13,367 bases of DNA from JAZDLC01 sp043802345. Lineage in GTDB: Bacteria > Planctomycetota > B15-G4 > JADJEK01. Both the position numbers and the translations under genes were made by a program. The stretch covers positions 1 to 13,367 of the forward strand of contig JAZDLC010000343.1 of NCBI GenBank assembly GCA_043802345.1, in the 5' to 3' direction. The notes beneath the pieces are model-generated. The model worked only from the letters and a program-made list of their open reading frames with translations. It was not told where the DNA came from and made no database searches. Of the stretch, positions 1-7,132 are shown one piece after another. Every line of letters starts with the position of its first letter. Position 1 is the first letter of the stretch.

Positions 1-2
1 AG

Positions 3-131
3 GCAGAGTGCCTCCCCTCGACGTCCATCCTGGTGGACGCGGGGACCACTACGAACACGATGGCCGATGACCTGGCGAGAGCCAGGTCGTCACTCAGTAA
101 TCTCGAACAAGAAGTGTCTCATTCCCATTGA
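3..131 (+). CDS. Possible 3' end of an upstream gene (partial, function unknown)
   Basis: The frame is open from the left edge and stops at TGA 129-131. The first 25 or so codons mostly have G or C in the third position and encode a plausible peptide containing SILVDAGTTTNTMADDLARA, which is why I list it. The last 12 codons are poorer in G/C and look less like coding sequence. I do not recognise a family. A second open stretch in another frame (101-238) follows, so the true C-terminus could have been displaced by one missing base. The same bases fold into small hairpins (see 66-91), so a structured RNA or plain intergenic sequence is an alternative. Low certainty. Confidence 0.3.
   Translation, partial: AECLPSTSILVDAGTTTNTMADDLARARSSLSNLEQEVSHSH
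66..91 (+). repeat. Perfect 11-bp hairpin with GAGA tetraloop
   Basis: Bases 66-76 (GATGACCTGGC) pair with 81-91 (GCCAGGTCGTC) over 11 positions, including one G-U pair, around a GAGA loop of the GNRA class. Two smaller hairpins precede it: AGGCA/TGCCT at 1-13, and CGTCCA/TGGACG at 22-39 flanked by TCCCC (13-17) and GGGGA (41-45). No T-run follows, so it is not a classical terminator. It could be RNA structure in an mRNA or the end of an RNA gene. I matched it to no known RNA family. Confidence 0.5.
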
Positions 132-238
132 CACATTCCGAGAACGCCGCGAGCACGGTGGACAAGGTCCTCGTCGGCCTGGACGAATTCATCGAGTCGG
201 AACGCGGACGGCTGTTTTCCGATCCTGCGGATGCGTAG
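101..238 (+). other. Short open stretch upstream of the methyltransferase gene, possibly a displaced C-terminus or small ORF
   Basis: After the in-frame TAA at 98-100 this frame stays open to TAG 236-238. From GTG 158 it encodes VDKVLVGLDEFIESERGRLF plus six more residues, with codons rich in third-position G/C and an amphipathic helical look. No ATG lies in frame; TTG 128 or GTG 158 would be the only starts, and neither has a convincing ribosome-binding site. It may be the end of the gene at 3-131, joined by a one-base shift somewhere in 101-128, or a tiny independent ORF. Function unknown. Confidence 0.3.
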
Positions 239-261
239 CGTTCGGAGGCGGACTCTGTAGA

Positions 262-282
262 GTGCTCCAGAGCGTGGAGCAC
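262..282 (+). promoter_or_regulatory. Hairpin occluding the ribosome-binding site of the methyltransferase gene
   Basis: GTGCTCC (262-268) and GGAGCAC (276-282) are perfect reverse complements separated by 7 bases. The GGAG at 276-279 is the Shine-Dalgarno sequence for the TTG start at 287 (spacer 7 bases), so the hairpin would hide it. This could lower initiation, or make it depend on ribosomes arriving from upstream. Pairing is seen directly; regulation is inferred. Confidence 0.5.
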
Positions 283-286
283 TGAT

Positions 287-1039
287 TTGAAGCGTGTCAT
301 CCTGGTTCGCACGCTGGGTCCGAGAAACGCGGGCCTGGCCGCGCGCGCCGCGGCCAATTTCCCCCCTTGCGAGCTCTGGTTCGTCGCGCCGGAACGCTCG
401 GACCTGCTCCGGCACCCCGAATTCAACGAAATGTCCCACGGCGTGGAGCATCCCGAAAGGAGCATCCAGGTAGTCCCCACTCTCGGGGAGGCGCTGGAGG
501 ATTGCAGCCACTCCATCGGGTTCACGGCCCGCTTTCGCCAGCATCGCGTCATGGTGAACTGGAAGGAGACAGCGCCGGCGATCCGCGACCATGCATCCGA
601 CCCGGACCGGGTCGTGGCGCTCGTGTTCGGCAACGAGCGGATGGGGCTTTCCACGGAGGAGAGCGATCAGGTGGCCGAACTGGCCTGGATCCCCACCGGC
701 TCGGAGCACACCTCGATCAACCTGGCGATGACGGTCGGGATCGTCCTCTCCGACCTGATGGGAGATGGCCGCGACCTGTACCGGACTCGCAAGGGGCGTC
801 CTCTGGTGGGGGATTCCCGGGAGTTCCTCCGCCTTCACCTGAGGGATGTGCTGAGCCGTCACGTGGGGAGCGACGCTGCTCGTCGCGATCTCAGAGCATC
901 GATCGACCGCATCTTCGGTCGCGCTCCGCTGGAGACCCGGGACGCCAGGGCCTGGCACAGGTTGCTGCGGCACCTGGGAAGCGACCGGCAGCCTTCCGAC
1001 TACGGCCTCCGTTTCCAGGACCGAACGCGCAGGAGCTGA
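287..1039 (+). CDS. trmJ: TrmJ-like SPOUT tRNA (Cm32/Um32) 2'-O-methyltransferase
   Basis: A 250-residue cytoplasmic protein of the SpoU/TrmH class, near the length of E. coli TrmJ. The three SPOUT motifs are present: PRNAGLAARA (residues 12-21, with the conserved Asn and Arg), LVFGNERMGL (about 112-121) and IPTGSEHTSINLAMTVG (about 134-150). The last two form the knotted S-adenosylmethionine site. A C-terminal helical extension, as in TrmJ, would support dimerisation. TrmJ methylates the ribose of nucleotide 32 in the tRNA anticodon loop. TTG 287 is chosen because the conserved beta strand (KRVILVRTLG) begins right there and GGAG lies 7 bases upstream; no ATG fits. That Shine-Dalgarno sits in a 7-bp hairpin. 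The mgtE start is 140 bases downstream. Family assignment is firm. The exact substrate (TrmJ rather than another TrmH-group enzyme) is inferred from the VGFTARFR region and overall layout. Confidence 0.85.
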   Translation: MKRVILVRTLGPRNAGLAARAAANFPPCELWFVAPERSDLLRHPEFNEMSHGVEHPERSIQVVPTLGEALEDCSHSIGFTARFRQHRVMVNWKETAPAIRDHASDPDRVVALVFGNERMGLSTEESDQVAELAWIPTGSEHTSINLAMTVGIVLSDLMGDGRDLYRTRKGRPLVGDSREFLRLHLRDVLSRHVGSDAARRDLRASIDRIFGRAPLETRDARAWHRLLRHLGSDRQPSDYGLRFQDRTRRS

Positions 1040-1081
1040 GAAGAACCTCTCCCTGCGGCCCCGATCTGCGGTTTGCCACTC

Positions 1082-1087
1082 TTTAAT
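1082..1087 (+). promoter_or_regulatory. Weak candidate -10 element for mgtE
   Basis: TTTAAT matches the sigma70 -10 consensus at five of six positions and is the most A/T-rich spot in the 140-base gap before mgtE. No convincing -35 lies 16-18 bases upstream. Two small hairpins follow before the start codon: CGTGG/CCACG (1139-1152) and GGCCT/AGGCC (1152-1168). mgtE could equally be read from the upstream gene. Confidence 0.2.
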
Positions 1088-1179
1088 CGCTTTCGAACCT
1101 TCCACACACTTGGTTGCATGTGCGACTTCCGATGCCGTCGTGGTGTGCCACGGCCTGTCAGCGAGGCCATCGAGGTCTT

Positions 1180-2541
1180 ATGCTCGGACGATTGATTCAG
1201 CCTGAGATCCGGGAACTGATCGAGCACCGCGAATGGCGGACGCTCCGGGAGGTTCTGGTCGAGCTGTCTGTACAGGACGCGGCGGAGGCTTTTTCCGAAT
1301 TCTCCGAGGAGGACAAGGGCCTGGCCTTCCGGCTGCTGCCGACGGAAGCCGCCACGAATGTCTTCGAGCGCCTCGATCCGTCCCAGCAGCAGGTTCTCCT
1401 GGCATCTCTGAAGGACTCCCGGGCCGCGAGCATCCTGAACGACATGTCGCCGGACGACCGCACCGAGCTGCTGGAGGAAATGCCGGACAGAGTGGCCCGT
1501 CGGGTCATGCGCCTGCTCTCTCCGGAGGAGCACGCCATCACCAGGGCGTTGCTGGCCTACCCGGAAGATTCCGTCGGCCGCTTGATGACCCCGCACTACG
1601 TCAAGGTCAAGCGGAACGTCTCGGTGGCCGACTGCATCCAGCTCCTGCGAAAGGTCGCGGAGGAGAAGGAGACCATCTACTACGTCTACATGGTCGACGA
1701 GGCGAACGTCCCCCTGGGAGTGGTCTCGCTGTCCGAGCTGGTCTTCGCCCGCCCCGAGCAGCAGCTCGGAAAGCTCGTGCAGGTAGAGGACGAGCTGGTC
1801 AAGATCCCCGCCAACCGGGACCAGGAAGAGGCGGTCCAACTGCTACGCCACTACGACCTGATGGCCCTGCCGGTGGTGGACAACCGCGGCCGTCTGGTCG
1901 GCATCGTGACCGTCGACGACCTGATGGACGTGCAGGAGGAAGAGGCGACCGAGGACATGCAGCTGATGTCCGGTGTCGTGCCGACCGAGCGCGGCTACCT
2001 GCAGGCCCGCTTCCTTGACCTGTTCAAGAACCGTGCTCTGTCCCTGGTTGCGCTGGCGATCACAGCCACCTTCATGGGCACGATCCTGAATCACTATCAC
2101 TCCAAGTTGGAGGCCTTCCCGGGCCTGGTCAACTTCATCATCGTGCTGATGGCGGCCAGCGGCAATACCGGCATCCAGGCTGGAACGCTGGTGATTCGCG
2201 CCCTGGCCACGGAGGAGATCCGGGCCCGGGAAGTGCGGAAGATCGCGCAGCGAGAGATCTTCATGGGCGCCCTGCTGGGCCTCACGCTCGGCCTGGTCGT
2301 CGCATTCATCGGGGTCAATGTCTTCGACAACGTCACCCGGGAGCACGCCGTGGTCGTCGGTGCCGCGCTGGCGCTGGCGGTGATGGCGTGCAACATGGTC
2401 GGCGTGCTGTTCCCGGTCCTGTTGCGGGCGCTGAAACTCGACCCGGCCTTCTTCTCCAATCCCCTGATCACCACCATCAGTGACCTGCTGGCACTGTTCA
2501 TCTTCTTCGAGATGGCGAACGCCTGTCTTCAGGTCCTGTAG
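1180..2541 (+). CDS. mgtE: Magnesium channel/transporter MgtE
   Basis: A 453-residue inner-membrane Mg2+ channel, close to the 450 residues of Thermus MgtE. Domains in order: an acidic helical N-domain (about 1-125, with the family pattern DMSPDDRTELLEEMP), two CBS domains (about 128-255, ending LVGIVTVDDLMDVQEEEATED), a linking plug helix, and five membrane segments (about 275-453). The pore signature GNTGIQ is at 328-333, in the MgtE pattern GGNxGxQ. The pore aspartate is D435 in ITTISDL, matching Thermus D432. In the family, cytosolic Mg2+ bound to the N and CBS domains closes the channel. ATG 1180 is preferred over ATG 1114 because GAGG (1172-1175) precedes it and the extra 22 residues look non-homologous (CATACQRGHRG). 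No M-box riboswitch motif is visible in the leader. Very confident. Confidence 0.95.
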   Translation: MLGRLIQPEIRELIEHREWRTLREVLVELSVQDAAEAFSEFSEEDKGLAFRLLPTEAATNVFERLDPSQQQVLLASLKDSRAASILNDMSPDDRTELLEEMPDRVARRVMRLLSPEEHAITRALLAYPEDSVGRLMTPHYVKVKRNVSVADCIQLLRKVAEEKETIYYVYMVDEANVPLGVVSLSELVFARPEQQLGKLVQVEDELVKIPANRDQEEAVQLLRHYDLMALPVVDNRGRLVGIVTVDDLMDVQEEEATEDMQLMSGVVPTERGYLQARFLDLFKNRALSLVALAITATFMGTILNHYHSKLEAFPGLVNFIIVLMAASGNTGIQAGTLVIRALATEEIRAREVRKIAQREIFMGALLGLTLGLVVAFIGVNVFDNVTREHAVVVGAALALAVMACNMVGVLFPVLLRALKLDPAFFSNPLITTISDLLALFIFFEMANACLQVL

Positions 2542-2600
2542 CGCTCCCTCTTATTGCCCGACTCGGATCGGAAGATCTACTCTCGGCCGACCCCACCCGA

Positions 2601-2606
2601 TAGAAT
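2601..2606 (+). promoter_or_regulatory. Candidate -10 element for adk
   Basis: TAGAAT, five of six matches to TATAAT, lies 48 bases before the adk start in the 112-base gap after mgtE. The hexamer 17 bases upstream (TACTCT, 2578-2583) is a poor -35. No terminator separates mgtE from adk, so read-through is also possible. Confidence 0.3.
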
Positions 2607-2653
2607 GCCCGGTCTTTCTTTCGGCATCAGCCACACCAACAACAGGATCCGCC

Positions 2654-3220
2654 ATGAGAGTCGTTCTGCTGGGAGCTCCGGGAGCCGGAAAAGGGACCCA
2701 GGCCGCGCTGGCGGCGAAGCGTTTTCGGATTCCCCATATCTCGACCGGCGACATGATGCGCGCCGCGAGCCAGTCCGGGAGCGAGATCGGCAAGAAGGCC
2801 AAGGAGTTCCTGGACTCGGGCCAACTCGTTCCAGATGAGGTCATGATCGGAGTCGTGAAGGCTCGCCTGTCCCAGCCGGACTGCGAACCGGGCTATCTGC
2901 TCGATGGATTCCCGAGGACGCTGGCCCAGGCGGAAGCACTCGGTGTCCTGACCGAGTCGCTCGGCAAGCCGCTGACCCACGTGGTGGAGTTCGTGGTGCC
3001 GGTCGATCTCCTGACCAAGCGCCTGGTGAATCGGGGCAAGACCAGCGGTCGAAGCGACGATTCCGCAGAAGTCATCGCCAACCGGCTTGAGGTGTATGAG
3101 GAGTTGACCGCGCCGGTCAGCAAGTTCTACGCCTCCCAGGGCACCCTCCTGCAGGTGGATGGCGTCGGCTCGATCGAGGCGATCCAGGCGCGCGCTGTCG
3201 CATTGCTGGAAAAGAGTTAG
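2654..3220 (+). CDS. adk: Adenylate kinase, short (LID-less) form
   Basis: A 188-residue cytoplasmic enzyme for ATP + AMP = 2 ADP. The P-loop GAPGAGKGTQ is at residues 7-16, the NMP-binding segment STGDMMR at 30-36, and the AMP-binding motif GYLLDGFPRT follows near 78-87. The LID region is the short type: RGKTSGRSDDS (about 125-135) replaces the roughly 30-residue lid of E. coli Adk, and there is no zinc-cysteine cluster. The short-lid form also occurs in actinobacteria. ATG 2654 is chosen because the P-loop strand starts there, AGGA lies at 2644-2647, and in-frame sequence further upstream overlaps mgtE and is not adk-like. In many bacteria adk lies beside secY, map and infA; here it sits between mgtE and rpmB. 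Confidence 0.95.
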   Translation: MRVVLLGAPGAGKGTQAALAAKRFRIPHISTGDMMRAASQSGSEIGKKAKEFLDSGQLVPDEVMIGVVKARLSQPDCEPGYLLDGFPRTLAQAEALGVLTESLGKPLTHVVEFVVPVDLLTKRLVNRGKTSGRSDDSAEVIANRLEVYEELTAPVSKFYASQGTLLQVDGVGSIEAIQARAVALLEKS

Positions 3221-3271
3221 GACCGGAGCGCGGGTGGTTTCCGCCCTCGAAAAAGGGGGGTGGCGCCGGGC

Positions 3272-3349
3272 GCCGGGGCGGGTCGCCCGGCCCGCTGGAG
3301 GCAAGATCCACGGGCCGGCGGGGCCGCGGAACTGCGCGGCCGTGCCGCC
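3272..3349 (+). terminator. Two strong GC hairpins after adk (terminator-like, no T-tract)
   Basis: GCCGGGGCG (3272-3280) pairs with CGCCCGGC (3284-3291) with a one-base bulge. A longer stem pairs GGCGG and GGCCGCG (3317-3328) with CGCGGCC (3335-3341) and CCGCC (3345-3349) around the loop GAACTG, with a three-base bulge. Only a short TTTCC follows, so intrinsic termination is uncertain. The position between adk and a new promoter fits a transcript end, or protection of the adk mRNA 3' end. Confidence 0.4.
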
Positions 3350-3379
3350 ATTTCCTTGCCTGCCGTTAGATGTGGCGGC

Positions 3380-3409
3380 TTGACCGGCCCGGCCGTGCCC
3401 CTGTAGACT
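3380..3409 (+). promoter_or_regulatory. Sigma70-type promoter for rpmB
   Basis: The -35 TTGACC (3380-3385, five of six matches) and -10 TAGACT (3404-3409, four of six, including the key first A and last T) are 18 bases apart. Transcription would start near 3416, giving a leader of about 32 bases before the rpmB ATG. This is the best promoter-like sequence in the window. Confidence 0.6.
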
Positions 3410-3448
3410 CCCCCGTTTCGCACCTTCTCCGCAGAAGACGAGGATACG

Positions 3449-3748
3449 ATGTCACGCGTGTGCCAGGTTACCGGTCGTAAAACCCGAGTGGGTAACAAGG
3501 TTTGCCGCCGAGGGCTTGCCAAGCACAGGGGCGGCGTCGGACTCAAGACGACAGGCATCACCCGCAGGCGGTTCAAGCCGAATCTCCAGTCGAAGAAGAT
3601 CTGGGTGCCCGAGCTGAATCGCTTCGTGCGAGTGCGCGTCTGCGCCAGCGTGATGAAGACAGTTGCCCTCAAGGGCGCCTACCGGGTGCTGCTGGACGCG
3701 GGCCTCGTCAAACCGCCGAAACCCAGGACCAAGATCCCCGCCCCGTGA
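3449..3748 (+). CDS. rpmB: 50S ribosomal protein L28 (bL28)
   Basis: A 99-residue basic protein beginning MSRVCQVTGRKTRVGN, close to the start of E. coli L28, with RRRFKPNLQ at 39-47, where E. coli has KRRFLPNL. It is a structural component of the large ribosomal subunit. The segment between the GN turn (15-16) and RRF is about 13 residues longer than in E. coli (KVCRRGLAKHRGGVGLKTTG), and the protein ends in a Pro/Lys tail. C5 and C19 do not make a CxxC pair, so this is not the zinc-ribbon type. AGGA (3441-3444) lies 4 bases before the ATG. It has its own promoter and a good leader. The tricorn gene starts 85 bases downstream and is functionally unrelated. Confidence 0.95.
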   Translation: MSRVCQVTGRKTRVGNKVCRRGLAKHRGGVGLKTTGITRRRFKPNLQSKKIWVPELNRFVRVRVCASVMKTVALKGAYRVLLDAGLVKPPKPRTKIPAP

Positions 3749-3833
3749 GGCGGTGGCCACCCGAAATCCCGGCGCCGGTCCAGCTTCCAAGAAGACGGGA
3801 GCGGGCCGGCGTTGTTCATTGCAGGAGATCCCC

Positions 3834-6800
3834 ATGAAGCTGAGCTTCATCCTCGCATGGAACCTCATCGGCTGTTTCCTGGCGTCCGAGTCCGCCGCTC
3901 AGGGGTCGGTTCCGGAGGAGGCCAGACTGCTCCGCTTCCCGCATATCCAGGGAGACAAGGTCGCCTTCGTGTATGGAGGGGACATCTGGACGAACAGCTC
4001 GAGCGGTGGCGCCGCGCGGAGGGTCACGAGCTTCGACCAGGGCCTCGAGATCTTCCCGCGCATTTCGTGGGACGGCGAGTGGATCGCCTTCTCCGGCGAG
4101 TACAGCGGTTCCCGCCAGGTGTTCGTGGTGCCGTACTCCGGCGGCCAACCACGGCAGCTCACCTTCTATCCGGACGTCGGGCGCATGCCGCCCCGAGGCG
4201 GCTTCGACAACCTGACCTTTGACTGGACGCGGGACGGCAGGATCCTGTTCCGCAGCAATCGCACGCCGTACGGCGAGCGAATCGGTACCTACTTCCTGGT
4301 CGATCCGAAAAAGGGCGGCCTGCCGCGGTCGCTCGGGATTCCGGAGGGTGGGCCGGCGAGCTTCTCGCCCGACGGCACCAAGCTGGCATTCGACATCATC
4401 AGCCGGGAATGGCGTACCTGGAAGCGGTACAAGGCCGGCCGCGCGCAGGATGTCTGGATCTACGACCTCGAGGTGCACACCATCGAGCAGATCACTGACT
4501 TCGAGGGGACCGACAACCACCCCATGTGGCTGGGCGACCGGATCTACTTCACCTCCGATCGCACCGGCACGCTCAACCTGTACGCCTATGACCTGGGAAC
4601 CAAAGAAACTCGGGCCATCACCGATTTCACCGACTTCGACGTCCTCTTTCCGTCGCGGGGCCAGGGCGGCCTGATCTTCGAGCGCGGCGGCTTCCTGTAC
4701 GTCATGGACGCCGGGACCGAGAAGGTCCGCAAGCTGACCATCCACCTCGCGGATGACCGGCCCTGGAAGCGAGCCCGCTGGATTGAAGGCCCGGGGAATA
4801 CGCAGTCGTATGCTGCCTCCCCCTCCGCCAAGCGGGTCGCGGTGGAAGCCCGAGGAGAGGTCTTCTCGGTTCCCGCCAGCAAGGGGCAGCCGAAGAATCT
4901 GACCCGCTCTCCCGGCCGGCGGGAACGGGGCGTCTGCTGGTCTCCCGACGGCAAGACGATTTCGTACCTCGCGGAAGTGGGGGACGATTACGAACTGTTC
5001 CTGCTCGATCCGAAGACCGGGGAGGAGACTCAGGCCACGCAGGGGACCGGCTCCTGGATTGTGGGGCATTCCTGGTCCCCCGATTCGCAGCGGATCCAGT
5101 TCACCGACCGGGCCCAACGATTGATGGTCCTCGAGGTGGAGAGCAAGACGCTGACGGAACTGGATCGGTCGCGGGAGGGAATGATCGACTCCCCCTCGTG
5201 GTCCGGAGACGGTTCGTATCTCACGTATTCGAAGGATGGAGTGAACGGATTCCGGTCGGTCTGGGTCTGTCCCACTGATCGGAGTGAACCGGTCCAGGTG
5301 ACCTCGGATCGCTTCAACGATTACGGCGCGTGCTTCGATCCTGGAGGAGACTACCTCTACTTCGTGTCGGACCGCGACTTCGTGTACGGGGATCTGGACT
5401 TCGAGTCGCGGATCTATGCGTTCCTGCTGACCAAGGAGGCCGCGTCTCCTGTGGTGCTCGAGGAGGATGTCGAGGAGGAGCCGAAGGCGAAGGGCGCGCC
5501 GCAGGACGCGGCCGAGGGGGACGACCCGGACAGCGCCTCGGCGGAGGCGGGCGAAGGGAGTGATGAGAAGGATGAGAAGGATGAGGAGAAGGAGCCGGTC
5601 GTCGAACCCGATTTTCGGATCGACTTCGAAGGCCTGAGCGATCGTCTGGTGGTGCTTCCCCTGCCTGCGGGCCGGTACTTCAATCTGGAGGGGATCGAGG
5701 GCGGGCTGCTGTATGACGACGGGAGCGGCCTGAAGAAGTACTCCCTGGAGGATCGCGAGTCGAAGACGGTCCTGGAGGGAGTGCATGGCTACCAGGTGTC
5801 AGGGAGCGGCAAGCAGTTGGTCTACCGCAACGGCCGGGATCTCTGCGTGGCCAAGCTGGCCCCTGACCAGAAAGCCGGAGCGGATCCGATTCCGCTGGAC
5901 AGGGTCAGTGTCCGGATCGATCCCGGAACGGAATGGGCCCAGATCTACCAGGATGCCTGGAGAGTGATGCGTGACTGGTTCTACGACCCGGGAATGCACG
6001 CGGTCGACTGGCTGGCCATGCGCGAGAAGTACCAGCCACTGGTTTTGCATGTGGCCCACCGCGATGACCTGGACTTCATTCTGGGCGAACTGATCGGCGA
6101 GCTGAATTGCGGCCACACGTACGTGACCTCGGGAGACGCCGAACGCGTCCCGCGCGTTGCCGCCGGCGTGCTGGGTTGCGAGTTCGAGGCAGATCAGGGA
6201 CGCTATCGGATCAGCAAGATCTTCAAGGGTGAGAACTGGAACGAGGAAACCCGCTCGCCGTTGACCGAACCCGGAGTCGATGTCGCGGAAGGTGATTTCC
6301 TTCTGGCGATCGACGGGGAGCAGCTCCTTGCCGGCGACAATCCGTATCGGCTGCTGGAGAACAAGGCGGGCCGCCAGGTGACCCTGCTTGTCAGCGACAC
6401 TCCCGATCCGGATGGCGCCCGGGAAGTCCTGGTGCGTCCGTCCAGCTCCGAATTGCAGCTGCGGTATCTCGCCTGGGTGCGGCACAATCGCGAGCTGGTC
6501 GAGAACCTCTCCGGCGGTCGGATCGGATACGTCCATGTGCCCGATACCGCCGACAGCGGGCATCGGGAGCTCTGGAAGGAGTACCGTCCCCAGGTCCGGG
6601 TGCGCGCAGCGATGATCATCGATGACCGCTACAACGGTGGTGGGCACGTGCCATTCGACATGGTTCGTTCCCTGGGAATGCCCACGCTGAACTACTGGGC
6701 CAGAAGGCACTCCGAGTTGGACACCACGCCGGAGTTCGCCTTCGATGGACCGATGGCGATGCTGATCAACGGGTACTCGTCGTCGGGTGGAGACTGCTTC

Positions 6801-7127
6801 CCGTACTACTTCCGCAAGCTCGGCCTCGGCCCGTTGATCGGAGCCAAGACATGGGGCGGTCTGGTGGGGTACAGCGGGAGCCCGCGCATGGTGGACGGTG
6901 GCGGCCTGGCGGTGCCGTCATTCGCCTTTGTCAACACCGAGGGGCAATGGGACGTCGAGTATTTCGGCGTGGCCCCTGACCGTCCGGTGTTCGATGACCC
7001 GACCGTGATTCGCACGGGACGCGACCCCTCGATCGAGGACGCGGTGAAGTATCTTCTCGGCGAACTGGAGAAGCAGCCCACGCCGGCCCGGCCGGCGGTG
7101 CCGCCGGGGCCCGTGCGCGACCGGTAG
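3834..7127 (+). CDS. Exported tricorn protease homologue (peptidase S41 family)
   Basis: A 1097-residue protein. An N-terminal export signal (residues 1 to about 22) contains LIGC at 11-14, which resembles a lipobox, and SAAQ at 20-23, which fits signal peptidase I, so it may be a lipoprotein or a soluble periplasmic enzyme. Next come beta-propeller repeats with WSPDG/FSPDG-type blades (about 30-535), an acidic linker of D/E/K/A (about 540-592), a second propeller-like part beginning FRIDFEGLSDR (about 592-690), a PDZ-like domain (about 775-850), and a C-terminal S41 core. Likely catalytic residues are H761 (GHTYV), S984 (NGYSSSGGD) and E1042 (DVEYFGV). Thermoplasma tricorn has Ser before the histidine; here it is G760. 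Its role would be processive trimming of peptides. ATG 3834 has AGGAG 6 bases upstream; earlier in-frame sequence overlaps rpmB. The last codons form a GC palindrome, and a minus-strand gene ends 5 bases away. Confidence 0.9.
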   Translation: MKLSFILAWNLIGCFLASESAAQGSVPEEARLLRFPHIQGDKVAFVYGGDIWTNSSSGGAARRVTSFDQGLEIFPRISWDGEWIAFSGEYSGSRQVFVVPYSGGQPRQLTFYPDVGRMPPRGGFDNLTFDWTRDGRILFRSNRTPYGERIGTYFLVDPKKGGLPRSLGIPEGGPASFSPDGTKLAFDIISREWRTWKRYKAGRAQDVWIYDLEVHTIEQITDFEGTDNHPMWLGDRIYFTSDRTGTLNLYAYDLGTKETRAITDFTDFDVLFPSRGQGGLIFERGGFLYVMDAGTEKVRKLTIHLADDRPWKRARWIEGPGNTQSYAASPSAKRVAVEARGEVFSVPASKGQPKNLTRSPGRRERGVCWSPDGKTISYLAEVGDDYELFLLDPKTGEETQATQGTGSWIVGHSWSPDSQRIQFTDRAQRLMVLEVESKTLTELDRSREGMIDSPSWSGDGSYLTYSKDGVNGFRSVWVCPTDRSEPVQVTSDRFNDYGACFDPGGDYLYFVSDRDFVYGDLDFESRIYAFLLTKEAASPVVLEEDVEEEPKAKGAPQDAAEGDDPDSASAEAGEGSDEKDEKDEEKEPVVEPDFRIDFEGLSDRLVVLPLPAGRYFNLEGIEGGLLYDDGSGLKKYSLEDRESKTVLEGVHGYQVSGSGKQLVYRNGRDLCVAKLAPDQKAGADPIPLDRVSVRIDPGTEWAQIYQDAWRVMRDWFYDPGMHAVDWLAMREKYQPLVLHVAHRDDLDFILGELIGELNCGHTYVTSGDAERVPRVAAGVLGCEFEADQGRYRISKIFKGENWNEETRSPLTEPGVDVAEGDFLLAIDGEQLLAGDNPYRLLENKAGRQVTLLVSDTPDPDGAREVLVRPSSSELQLRYLAWVRHNRELVENLSGGRIGYVHVPDTADSGHRELWKEYRPQVRVRAAMIIDDRYNGGGHVPFDMVRSLGMPTLNYWARRHSELDTTPEFAFDGPMAMLINGYSSSGGDCFPYYFRKLGLGPLIGAKTWGGLVGYSGSPRMVDGGGLAVPSFAFVNTEGQWDVEYFGVAPDRPVFDDPTVIRTGRDPSIEDAVKYLLGELEKQPTPARPAVPPGPVRDR
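7092..7107. repeat. GC palindrome at the convergent gene ends
   Basis: CCGGCGG (7092-7098) and CCGCCGG (7101-7107) are perfect reverse complements separated by TG, inside the last codons of the tricorn gene. The stop codons of the convergent genes are only 5 bases apart, so any transcript end must lie within coding sequence. The hairpin could act on both strands, although neither side has a T-run. Confidence 0.35.
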
Positions 7128-7132
7128 CGCGG

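Noticed and set aside
1..135. tRNA, tmRNA, SRP RNA or RNase P RNA fragment at the left edge
   Set aside because: The hairpins are real, but none of the conserved sequences of these RNAs (T-loop, SRP tetraloop region, RNase P core) could be found.
119..1105. 328-codon minus-strand frame opposite the methyltransferase gene
   Set aside because: The plus strand carries all three SPOUT motifs; the reverse frame is Arg/Pro/Gln-rich and motif-free.
1114..1179. Longer N-terminus for MgtE starting at ATG 1114
   Set aside because: The 22 extra residues (with CATACQRGHRG) do not resemble MgtE, length without them matches the family, and a ribosome site precedes ATG 1180.
1040..1179. M-box magnesium riboswitch before mgtE
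   Set aside because: The conserved M-box core is absent and the leader is short; only small unrelated hairpins are present.
3816..5786. 656-codon open frame on the minus strand inside the tricorn gene
   Set aside because: It is antisense to well-conserved propeller blades, its composition is typical of a mirror frame, and it matches no family I know.
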